Source of the DNA: Arthrobacter sp. CJ23
GTDB taxonomy: Bacteria; Actinomycetota; Actinomycetes; Actinomycetales; Micrococcaceae
DNA: 64,000 nt
Reading direction: 5' to 3'
Assembly: GCF_024741795.1 (NCBI RefSeq)
Contig: NZ_CP102950.1
Location: 4,154,001-4,218,000 of the forward strand
Part shown: positions 57,210 to 64,000 of the stretch, in pieces
Layout of the letters: each line of letters starts with the position of its first letter
Numbering within the stretch: position 1 is the stretch's first letter
Notes under the pieces: model-generated
Database searches by the model: none
Told to the model about the DNA's origin: nothing
The model's input: the letters and a program-made list of their open reading frames with translations, nothing else
Made by a program: the position numbers and the translations under genes

Positions 57210-58964
57210 GTGCGGAGAATGGCGGCGCCTGCGGTCTTCATATTGGCTTGCGTCCTCAGTTTCGCCGTGCCGGCTTCCGGGAATGCCATCACGTCCGGCG
57301 GCTCCGCTGCCGCTGCACGCGGCGCATCAGCCACGGCTGAGCAGCCGGCCGCCAGAAGCGAGCAGCCGGCGACGACGGCCCCCTCCCCGGCGGGCACTGC
57401 ACCGAAGGGCACGGCCCCCGCCGCCCAGCAGGGCACACTCCAGCAAGGCACCCCGCAGCAGAGCACCCCGGCAGCGGGTGCGGTGACAACCCCCGACGCC
57501 GGCACCGCCGTCGGGCCCGACGTCACCGAAACCGGGCCAGCCGTTGCTGACGGCCCACCGCCCGTGGCGACCATCGGGCCGCTTTACGGACCCGCCCCGC
57601 TCCCCGCGGCGCCCGCTCCGGAAACTGCCCCGACCCCGGAGCTCCAGCGCGAAAGCACGGAAGGCACCGGCGTGGGCGGGGCCGCGACCATGGGGCTGGT
57701 CCCGGACGACAACACTGCAGCGATCCGCACGGTCTTCAACGCGATCAACAACTACCGAGCATCCCTGGGCCTGGCGCCGGTGAAGTACCACGCCACGGTG
57801 GCCAGCCTGGCGCAGGATTGGTCGGACAACATTGCCACGCGTGAGGTGATCGAGCACCGGGCGAGTTTCTGGACCGACCCCCGTGCGCTCAACCCAAACA
57901 ACGGCGCCGGCGAGGTCATCGCCGTCCGCTGGGACCGGGACGCTGCGCAGTTGGTGGAGTGGTGGAAGAGCTCCCCCGGCCACGACGCCATGCTGAAGGA
58001 CCCCCGTTTCAACGTCATGGGCGCCGGCATCACGTACACCGACGGTAACTGGCAGACCACCCCCAACCGCTACACCATGTGGGGCGTGGTCAACTTCTTC
58101 GGCTACACCACGCTGCCGGCGGGCACCACCGATGCTCCGGGCGGCGCCGTGACTCCGCCGACGCCGCCCGCGCCCAGCGTGTGCGATCCCATCGCCAAGC
58201 ACCAGCCCCCTACCCTCGACCTCAGCTCGGCGGCCATCCGCGGCTCCGGCGACCTGGTTGCCGTGGACTCCGCCGGTGCGTTGCTGGACTTCCCGTCACT
58301 GGGCAACGGCCAGTTCGGCCCCGCCCGGACCGTGGGCACGGGCTTCGGCGGCACCAAGGAAGTCTTCGTGACGGACTGGAACCGAGACGGCGTCTTCGAC
58401 ATCCTGGCCCAGAAGCTGGACGGATCCCTGGTGCTTAGCCCCGGGATCCAGGCCGGCGGCTTCAAGGCCCCGCTCACCCTCGGCAGCGGCGGCTGGCAGG
58501 CCATGACAATGACCGTGGGTACATGGTGCGCCAACAACCGCCTGCCCCAGATCCTGGCCACGGACTCGGCCGGCAAGCTCTGGCTTTACAACAACGCCGG
58601 AATGGTCCCGATTGTCCGGCGTACGGAGGTCGGCAGCGGTGTGTCCGCCGTCAGGCTCAGCATGGTGGATTACAACGCCGACGGCTTCGAGGACCTGCTC
58701 GCCGTGGGCGGCGACGGAAAACTGCGCCTCTACCGCGGCATCGGCACCCCTGCTCCACGCTCGGAAGTCAGGCCCGTGGTGGGCATCGGCTGGACGGACT
58801 ACACAGGGCTGCGTGCCCTGCGTGGCGCCAAGGGCCTCAATTCCACGGCCATCGCCGGGCTGGACGCCAACGGTGTGGTTGAGTACTGGGACCTGGGGAC
58901 CGGGGGACTCACGACGCCGGTGACGGTCGCCACCGGATGGACCGGGCGGAAGCTCGCGCAGTAG
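57210..58964 (+). CDS. Secreted CAP/SCP-domain protein with VCBS/FG-GAP-like repeats
   Basis: 584 residues. Signal peptide after GTG 57210 ([22 protein letters not shown]). A low-complexity Ala/Pro/Thr/Gln linker (~25-160) leads to the CAP domain (~160-300): [77 protein letters not shown] and [11 protein letters not shown]. The C-terminal ~280 residues contain tandem VCBS/FG-GAP-like repeats ([41 protein letters not shown]), probably a Ca2+-binding propeller. Likely a surface or extracellular protein; CAP activity unknown. Divergent from dcd. The frame is open 147 codons upstream but that part antisense-overlaps dcd. Confidence 0.8.
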   Translation: MRRMAAPAVFILACVLSFAVPASGNAITSGGSAAAARGASATAEQPAARSEQPATTAPSPAGTAPKGTAPAAQQGTLQQGTPQQSTPAAGAVTTPDAGTAVGPDVTETGPAVADGPPPVATIGPLYGPAPLPAAPAPETAPTPELQRESTEGTGVGGAATMGLVPDDNTAAIRTVFNAINNYRASLGLAPVKYHATVASLAQDWSDNIATREVIEHRASFWTDPRALNPNNGAGEVIAVRWDRDAAQLVEWWKSSPGHDAMLKDPRFNVMGAGITYTDGNWQTTPNRYTMWGVVNFFGYTTLPAGTTDAPGGAVTPPTPPAPSVCDPIAKHQPPTLDLSSAAIRGSGDLVAVDSAGALLDFPSLGNGQFGPARTVGTGFGGTKEVFVTDWNRDGVFDILAQKLDGSLVLSPGIQAGGFKAPLTLGSGGWQAMTMTVGTWCANNRLPQILATDSAGKLWLYNNAGMVPIVRRTEVGSGVSAVRLSMVDYNADGFEDLLAVGGDGKLRLYRGIGTPAPRSEVRPVVGIGWTDYTGLRALRGAKGLNSTAIAGLDANGVVEYWDLGTGGLTTPVTVATGWTGRKLAQ

Positions 58965-59000
58965 CGCGCCTGAGGCTCCGGCAGTTGGAGGTGCGCCGGC

Positions 59001-59026
59001 CCCGGCGGCGACATGCCGCCGTCGGG
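59001..59026. terminator. Stem-loop between convergent CAP and SRPBCC genes
   Basis: CCCGGCGGC pairs with GCCGCCGTCGGG around GACAT. GC-rich, without a T-run; a factor-dependent or weak terminator for either gene. Confidence 0.4.
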
Positions 59027-59028
59027 CC

Positions 59029-59475
59029 TTACAGACCGGCCGGCTCGGCCTCGATCACGGCCTTCAAGCGCTCAAGCTGCGCGACTTCGCCTTCCATGGT
59101 CTTCTGGATCAGGCCGTTCATGAGCTTCTGCAGCCCCTTGGGGTTGTATTCCAGGGCGAAGCGCAGGCGCGTGGAGGAGCCTTCGGTGCTGAGGTAGTAG
59201 CCGCCGGTGGGCCTGGCGGGGCCGGCCACGACGGCGAAGCGGACCTCCGCACCGGGCCTCGCCTCGGTGATTTCAAAATCGGCCGCGATGGGCCTGCCGC
59301 CGGGTCCTGCCAGGGTCTGCTGGTATAGCGCGCCCTTCTCGCCGGGAGCCCCTGAACTGAGCGAAATGCTGCGGACGCCGGTGCGCCAGAGCGGGTTGTT
59401 CAGGCCGTCGACGAGGAACCCGTACACCGTCATGGCATCCCTGCTGATGACCACTTCATATTCGGCGAATGCCAT
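59029..59475 (-). CDS. SRPBCC (START-like) family protein
   Basis: 148 residues; ATG at 59475 with GAGGG upstream. The helix-grip fold pattern is MAFAEYEVVISRDAMTVYGFLVDGLNNPLWRTGV, EVRFAVVAGPARPTGGYYLST and a long C-terminal helix (LQKLMNGLIQKTMEGEVAQLERLKAVIEA). It probably binds a hydrophobic ligand; function unknown. Confidence 0.8.
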   Translation of the reverse strand: MAFAEYEVVISRDAMTVYGFLVDGLNNPLWRTGVRSISLSSGAPGEKGALYQQTLAGPGGRPIAADFEITEARPGAEVRFAVVAGPARPTGGYYLSTEGSSTRLRFALEYNPKGLQKLMNGLIQKTMEGEVAQLERLKAVIEAEPAGL

Positions 59476-59712
59476 GGGACCCTCTTTTCGCGTACGGCTA
59501 ATGAACGTAGCCGGGTCCCCACACGTGCAGCTAACAATTTCAGAATAGCCAGCGCCGGCCCCCATCGGCACAGCCGGGCCGAGCCTTTACCGAAGAGTTA
59601 CGCCCTCCGCGCCACCGCAATCCTGCCGTGTCCGGGGCCCGCCGGTGAGCCTGGTCCGCGAGCTCCCGCAACTGCGCTAAGCTAGACTCGCTCCGGCGAA
59701 ATCCGGGGCAGT

Positions 59713-59786
59713 GCGGGCGTAGCTCAATGGTAGAGCGCTAGCTTCCCAAGCTCGATACGCGGGTTCGATTCCCGTCGCCCGCTCCA
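59713..59786 (+). tRNA. tRNA-Gly, anticodon CCC
   Basis: Acceptor arms GCGGGCG and CGCCCGC pair perfectly, D-arm GCTC-GAGC, anticodon loop TTCCCAA with anticodon CCC (reads GGG), T-loop TTCGATT, and the CCA end is encoded. The anticodon stem CTAGC/GCTCG carries one T-C mismatch at the second pair. The tRNA lies in the spacer between the SRPBCC and SnoaL-like genes; 59476-59712 shows no other feature. Confidence 0.93.
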
Positions 59787-59790
59787 CGCA

Positions 59791-59825
59791 GAAGCACCCG
59801 GGTCCCTGGCCCGGGTGCTTCTTTG
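59791..59825 (+). terminator. Strong Rho-independent terminator after tRNA-Gly
   Basis: GAAGCACCCGGG (59791-59802) and CCCGGGTGCTTC (59810-59821) form a perfect 12-bp stem with a 7-nt loop, followed by TTTG. Confidence 0.85.
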
Positions 59826-59933
59826 TTGCTTCACTGCCCCGTCGATGGGCCCGTCGACGCAAAGGCCGTGACCCCGAAGCCCCCGGAGCCTACACTCAGA
59901 GGTACACGTCCACCTATCCGGGAGGTCCTTGCG

Positions 59934-60398
59934 ATGACGCTCACCGACGACGTTGAGGCGGGCCCGCTGGCCGCCATCAACCGCCTGCTGGAAGCCACCA
60001 ACAAACACGATCTTGAGGGGCTGGCCGGGTGCTTCGCGCCGGGCTATGTCAACGAGACGCCGGCGCATCCCCTGCGCGGATTCACGGGCCGAGAGACGGT
60101 CCGCAGCAACTGGGAACAGCTGTTTACCGGGGTCCCGAACATCACCGCACGCATGCTGGCCCACAGCGTGTCGGGCGACCATGTCTGGGCCGAGCTCCAC
60201 CTGTCCGGCGTGCGCCGCGACGGCACGGCCCATGATGTGACCGGAGTGATCGTGTTCCGGGTGGAGGAGGGCATCATCAGCAACGCCCGCTTCTACCTCG
60301 AGCCCGTGGAACGGTCCCTGGAAAGCGTCGAGGACGCCGCCGATCGCGTCACCCACCGCGTCACGCACGGCCGGCCTGCCGCCCAGCCGGTCACCTAG
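59934..60398 (+). CDS. SnoaL-like polyketide-cyclase-fold protein
   Basis: 154 residues from ATG 59934 after GGGAGG. A nuclear-transport-factor-2 fold: AAINRLLEATNKHDLEGLAGCFAPGYVNETP, GRETVRSNWEQLFTGVPNI, and the strand GTAHDVTGVIVFRVEEGIISNARFYLEP. Function unknown; SnoaL family members include hydrolases and cyclases. Earlier in-frame starts run back into the tRNA terminator. Confidence 0.8.
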   Translation: MTLTDDVEAGPLAAINRLLEATNKHDLEGLAGCFAPGYVNETPAHPLRGFTGRETVRSNWEQLFTGVPNITARMLAHSVSGDHVWAELHLSGVRRDGTAHDVTGVIVFRVEEGIISNARFYLEPVERSLESVEDAADRVTHRVTHGRPAAQPVT

Positions 60399-60475
60399 CT
60401 GTACACCCGGCCGGGCAGACGGGGTGTATCGTCAGGAGCCAGGAGCCATTTCGGCTCCGCTCTAAGGGAGCGATC

Positions 60476-60610
60476 ATGGCCGACAAATCACCGCGCCAAG
60501 CTGCATCGAAGAAATCCGGCAAATCCATCAAAGAAAAGCGCGCGGACAAGAGAGCTGCAGAGACCTCCGCAGTCGCCGCCGCCAAACCGGCAACGGGCAC
60601 TAAAAAGTGA
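60476..60610 (+). CDS. 44-residue Lys/Ala-rich basic protein
   Basis: MADKSPRQAASKKSGK opening, then SIKEKRADKRAAETSA, with AAKPATGTKK at the end; AAGGGAG precedes the ATG. Too short for a fold prediction; strongly basic, so it may bind RNA or DNA, or be a ribosome-associated or small stress protein. Its stop overlaps the start of the next gene (GTGA), so translation is coupled. An inverted repeat GGAGCC-GGCTCC lies about 20 bp upstream. Confidence 0.7.
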   Translation: MADKSPRQAASKKSGKSIKEKRADKRAAETSAVAAAKPATGTKK

Positions 60611-61761
60611 GTGGCCATAGAGGCAGGCTGACCCTGGGGGTCCTGGCCACCTCGAGGAAACCGGACGAGCGCCGGGTTCCCATCCACCCTCTGCACCTGG
60701 AGCGCATCGATCCGGAACTGCGCCAGCAGATCCGGATCGAGCACGGCTACGGCGAGCGCTTCGGTTTTTCCGACAGCCAGCTGGAGCCGCTCGTGGGCGG
60801 ACTGGCCAGCCGTAAGCAACTGATCGCCGAATCCGAGGTGATCCTGCTGCCCAAGCCGCAGCCGGAGGACCTTGCCGAGCTGCGCGACGGGCAGGTTCTC
60901 TGGGGCTGGCCGCACTGCGTCCAGGACCAGGCCATCACTCAACTGGCCATCGACAAGAAGCTGACCTTGATTGCCTTCGAGGCAATGAACCACTGGGCCA
61001 GCGATGGCGGCTTCGGCCTGCACGTTTTCCACAAGAACAATGAACTCGCGGGCTACTGCTCTGTCCTGCATGCACTGTCCCTCACGGGATCCACGGGCGA
61101 CTACGGCAGGCGGCTGAGCGCCGTAGTCATCGGTTTCGGAGCCACGGCGCGCGGCGCCGTCACGGCGCTGAACGCCCACGGCATCCACGATGTCCAGGTG
61201 CTGACGAACCGCGGAGTCGCGGCCGTCGGCTCCCCCATCCACTCGGTGCGGATCGTGCAGTTCGACCACGACCAGAACGCCCCGTACCTCAGTGAGGTCA
61301 TCACGGAACGCGGGCGCCTGCCGCTCGCCCCGTTCCTGGCTGCCAGCGACATCGTGGTCAACTGCACCCTGCAGGATCCGAACTCGCCGCTGACGTACCT
61401 GCGGACCGAGGACCTGGCCGCGTTCCAGCCGGGCAGCCTGATTGTGGACGTCTCCTGCGATGAAGGCATGGGCTTCAGCTGGGCACGCAACACCAGCTTC
61501 GCCGAGCCCATGTTCACCATGGGCGACCACATCAACTACTACGCGGTGGACCACAGCCCCTCGTACCTGTGGAATTCGTCCAGCTGGGAAATCAGCGAGG
61601 CGGTCCTCCCGTTCCTGGAGACCGTCATTTCGGGGCCCGAGGCCTGGGATTCGAACGAGACGATCTCCCGCGCCATAGAGATCCGCGACGGCGTCATCCG
61701 CAACCCGGATGTGCTGGAGTTCCAGCGCCGGGCGGCGGAGTACCCGCACCTTGTGGCCTAG
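60607..61761 (+). CDS. N5-(carboxyethyl)ornithine synthase-like dehydrogenase
   Basis: 384 residues, alanine-dehydrogenase/PNT fold. N-terminal domain: LGVLATSRKPDERRVPIHPLH, then EVILLPKPQPEDLAELRDGQVLWGWPHCVQD. C-terminal Rossmann domain: AVVIGFGATARGAVTALNAHGI and NCTLQDPNSPLTYL. Matches the CEOS family, which reductively joins an amino acid to pyruvate using NADPH; the real substrate is uncertain. GTG start coupled to the 44-residue protein. Confidence 0.85.
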   Translation: MSGHRGRLTLGVLATSRKPDERRVPIHPLHLERIDPELRQQIRIEHGYGERFGFSDSQLEPLVGGLASRKQLIAESEVILLPKPQPEDLAELRDGQVLWGWPHCVQDQAITQLAIDKKLTLIAFEAMNHWASDGGFGLHVFHKNNELAGYCSVLHALSLTGSTGDYGRRLSAVVIGFGATARGAVTALNAHGIHDVQVLTNRGVAAVGSPIHSVRIVQFDHDQNAPYLSEVITERGRLPLAPFLAASDIVVNCTLQDPNSPLTYLRTEDLAAFQPGSLIVDVSCDEGMGFSWARNTSFAEPMFTMGDHINYYAVDHSPSYLWNSSSWEISEAVLPFLETVISGPEAWDSNETISRAIEIRDGVIRNPDVLEFQRRAAEYPHLVA

Positions 61762-61785
61762 GCCCCCGGGGCCTGGCCGCGTTTC

Positions 61786-63189
61786 CTAGCTTTGAACCTT
61801 GGGGTAGACGGACAGGCTCAGGACCTTCCGCGGGAAGCGGCTCCGCTGCGTGAACTTCAGCTTGAGCGTCAACTCGCCGCGGCGGGCCAGCACGACGCCG
61901 ACCGTCAGGGCAGCGAGGGCCGGAACTCCGCCGGAGATGAAGATCGCCAGGTGCGGGTTCAGGTGTTCGGCGAGCCAGCCCATCATGGGCCCGCCGATCG
62001 CCTGTCCGCCGATCAGCACCACCAGGTAGAGGCTCATGACCCTGCCGCGGATGCTCATGTTGGAGCTGGTCTGCACCATCTGGTTCGCCGCGGTGAGGAA
62101 CATCAGGCACCAGAACCCGGAGAGCACCATGGCCGCCGAGAACCACACCATGGACGGCGCCAGGGCGGACAGGCACAGCATCAGCCCGTACATGCCGGCA
62201 CCGAGGACCACCGAGCGCAACTGGAGGTTCCGGCGCCGGGCGGAGGCGATGGCCCCGGCCAGCGCACCCAGGGCGACCATGGCGTTGAGCAGGCCGTAGC
62301 CGCCGGCACCGGCGTCGTACACGTGGTCCGCGAAGGCGGCCAGCAGCACCGGCAGGCTCATGGCGAAAACCGCCACGAATCCGGCCATGAGCCACGGCCA
62401 GTAGATAGTGGGCTTGGCCAGGGCGTAGCGGAAGCCCTCGCGCAGCATCCCCTTGCGGCGCGGCGCCGGCGTGCTGATGAACAGATCCTCCTTGCGCAGG
62501 AGGAGCAGCATGGTGACAGTGGAGCAGCAGGCCACGGCGTTGGCGGCGAAGGCCCAGCCGGCGCCCACGGCCGTGAGGAGCACGCCCGCCAGTGCCGGGC
62601 CGATCAGGCCGCCCAGCTGGAAGGTGGTGGAGTTCACGCTGATGGCGTTGCGCATGTACTGCGGGCCCACGAGCTCGTTGACGAAGACCTGCCGCGCGGG
62701 CTGGTCCACCAAGGTGACCAGGCCCAGGGCCAGGGCGATCGCGTACACGTGCCACACTTCGATCCGCTGGCTCAGCGCGAGCACCGCGAGGGCCGCCGCA
62801 AGCAGCGCCGCCGCCGACTGGCACAGGATCAGGATCTTGCGCTTGGCAAAGCGGTCCGCGAGCATCCCGCCCCAGGGGCCCAGGAACAGCGACGGCATAA
62901 ACTGCAGCGCCACGGTGATCCCGACTGCGGTGACGGAACCTGAGAGCTGGAGCACCAGCCAGTCCTGGGCGATGCGCTGCATCCACAGGGCAATGACGGC
63001 GACGAAGTGGCCGATCGCGAAGATGCGGAAGTTGTGGACCTTGAGGGAGATGAAGGTGTGCCGCCAGGGCAGGCGTTCGCTCACGACGGCGATCGGCTGG
63101 GTGACGGTGTCCGGTGCCTGGGCGGCAGCGGCGAAAGAATCGATGACGGGCTGGTTGACGGTTGCCGCGGTAGGCGGTGGGGGTGCCAA
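61786..63189 (-). CDS. MFS transporter, MFS_3/EntS-like
   Basis: 467 residues, ~12 helices: FISLKVHNFRIFAIGHFVAVIALWMQRIAQDWLVLQLSGSVTAVGI opening and GPWGGMLADRFAKRKILI as the MFS loop motif; C-terminal GAGAGYGLLNAMVALGALAGAIASARR. A drug or metabolite exporter of the MFS_3 type. Divergent from the LysR gene, which probably regulates it. Confidence 0.85.
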   Translation of the reverse strand: MAPPPPTAATVNQPVIDSFAAAAQAPDTVTQPIAVVSERLPWRHTFISLKVHNFRIFAIGHFVAVIALWMQRIAQDWLVLQLSGSVTAVGITVALQFMPSLFLGPWGGMLADRFAKRKILILCQSAAALLAAALAVLALSQRIEVWHVYAIALALGLVTLVDQPARQVFVNELVGPQYMRNAISVNSTTFQLGGLIGPALAGVLLTAVGAGWAFAANAVACCSTVTMLLLLRKEDLFISTPAPRRKGMLREGFRYALAKPTIYWPWLMAGFVAVFAMSLPVLLAAFADHVYDAGAGGYGLLNAMVALGALAGAIASARRRNLQLRSVVLGAGMYGLMLCLSALAPSMVWFSAAMVLSGFWCLMFLTAANQMVQTSSNMSIRGRVMSLYLVVLIGGQAIGGPMMGWLAEHLNPHLAIFISGGVPALAALTVGVVLARRGELTLKLKFTQRSRFPRKVLSLSVYPKVQS

Positions 63190-63279
63190 AGGGAGTCCTC
63201 AGATCGAGTTTCGGTGGAATGCCTTTAACGCTATGGTTGCCTCGACCAATTATGGAAGCGTATCGTGCCTATAACTAGC

Positions 63280-63294
63280 ATTGCGAAACGCAAT
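63280..63294. promoter_or_regulatory. LysR-type operator ATTGCG-AAA-CGCAAT
   Basis: A palindrome with 6-bp arms that fits the T-N11-A rule of LysR regulators (T63281, A63293), in the MFS/LysR divergent spacer, 41-55 bp before the LysR start. Confidence 0.55.
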
Positions 63295-63334
63295 ATGGCC
63301 CTGGCGTCCAACGGCGGCGGCCCCAAGGAGTACC

Positions 63335-64000
63335 GTGTTCGAACCCGTGCAGCTCCGCTCGTTCCTGGCGGTTGCCGAGACCCTGAGCTTCACCAAGGCC
63401 GCGGAGCGCCTCGGCCTTGCGCAGCCCACCGTGAGCCAGCATGTCCGCAAGCTCGAAGCAGCGGCCAAGCGGATCCTCGTGGCCCGGGACACCCGCGACG
63501 TCCGGCTGACGGACAACGGGGACGCCATGGCCGGCTTCGCCCGCAGCATCCTGGCCGCGCATGATTCCGCGGCGCGCTACTTCTCCGGTTCGGCCATGCG
63601 GGGCCGGCTGCGCTTCGGCACGGCCGATGACCTCGCCATCACCGGCCTGCCGCGGATCCTGCGTGAATTCCGGCAGATCTACCCCCAGATCAACCTTGAA
63701 CTGACTGTGGGCCAGAGCGACCAGCTCTACAAGCGGCTTAATGCGGGGCAGCTGGACCTGGTGTTCGTGAAGTGGGTGGCCGGCGCCAAGGAGGGCACGG
63801 TAGTCCGGCACGATTCCTTCGCCTGGGTGGGGCTGGAGCAGACGGTGCTGGAGCCGGGCGCGCCGGTGCCCCTCATTGCCTATCCCGCGCCAAGCCTGAG
63901 CCGCAAGCTGGCCATCGACGCCCTGGAGGCCGCGGGCCGGACCTGGCGCATCACATGCAGCACCAAGCAGATCAGCGGGGTCCTGGCCGCCGTCCGGGCG
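63335..64000 (+). CDS. LysR-family transcriptional regulator (3' end cut off)
   Basis: 222 codons of the gene are in the window, without a stop. GTG start with AAGGAG. HTH: VQLRSFLAVAETLSFTKAAERLGLAQPTVSQHVRKLEA. Effector domain begins GRLRFGTADDLAITGLPRILREFRQIYPQI. Likely controls the divergent MFS gene. The rest of the effector domain lies outside the window. Confidence 0.9.
   Translation, partial: MFEPVQLRSFLAVAETLSFTKAAERLGLAQPTVSQHVRKLEAAAKRILVARDTRDVRLTDNGDAMAGFARSILAAHDSAARYFSGSAMRGRLRFGTADDLAITGLPRILREFRQIYPQINLELTVGQSDQLYKRLNAGQLDLVFVKWVAGAKEGTVVRHDSFAWVGLEQTVLEPGAPVPLIAYPAPSLSRKLAIDALEAAGRTWRITCSTKQISGVLAAVRA

Overview
The window looks like chromosome from a high-GC actinobacterium, most likely Arthrobacter, Pseudarthrobacter or another Micrococcaceae. 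The reasons are very GC-rich genes, many GTG starts, chains of ATGA/GTGA-overlapping genes, a SAM-IV riboswitch, a YkoE-type ECF transporter under a TPP riboswitch, an Mrp antiporter operon with an A subunit carrying a B-type C-terminus, and type VII (WXG-type) secreted proteins. Genus and species are inference only. No CRISPR array, rRNA, phage genes or integrase were seen.

Layout: 1-9.5 kb holds an NCS1 nucleobase permease (cut by the window start), two small secreted or hypothetical proteins, a long WXG-type protein, cardiolipin synthase, aminodeoxychorismate lyase, and a tight operon of a GMC flavo-oxidoreductase, a lone PAS protein and a Cupin_5 protein.

9,708-26,969 is the standout. 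A 17.3-kb segment is bounded by ISL3-family insertion sequence remnants, and a perfect 8-bp duplication (GTCAAGGC) lies just outside both outer ends. It therefore reads as a fossil composite transposon. Its cargo is a complete-looking carbohydrate utilisation unit: a secreted GH5-type glycosidase, an ADP-ribosylglycohydrolase-fold protein, an IclR regulator, a sugar ABC importer (binding protein plus two permeases, no ATPase), a mannonate-dehydratase-like enolase-superfamily enzyme, a uronate-dehydrogenase-like SDR, an aldose epimerase, a DUF6259-like glycosidase and a giant FAD/Fe-S 2-hydroxyacid dehydrogenase. A shared near-palindrome (core GCGCAACT) occurs in three of its promoter regions and is a candidate IclR operator.

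27-42 kb holds a GNAT acetyltransferase, an AhpD-like protein, a three-gene operon (flavin monooxygenase, MIO-lyase homologue with an altered MIO site, cysteine-synthase-like enzyme), a SulP transporter, a SAM-IV-controlled DUF1737-rhodanese-metZ operon, a YbdK-type glutamate-cysteine ligase, an AbiEi/DUF559-type protein bracketed by palindromic repeats, an XRE-MurA fusion, and a second WXG-type protein with a C-terminal toxin-like domain followed by a coupled lipoprotein.

42-64 kb is mostly housekeeping: the ECF thiamine-precursor importer, a Nudix hydrolase, DUF4235, mrpGFEDCA, an MFS transporter, a KhtTU-like K+/H+ antiporter pair, dCTP deaminase, a CAP-domain secreted protein, an SRPBCC protein, tRNA-Gly(CCC) with a strong terminator, a SnoaL-like protein, a 44-aa basic protein coupled to a carboxyethyl-ornithine-synthase-like dehydrogenase, and a divergent MFS/LysR pair cut by the window end.
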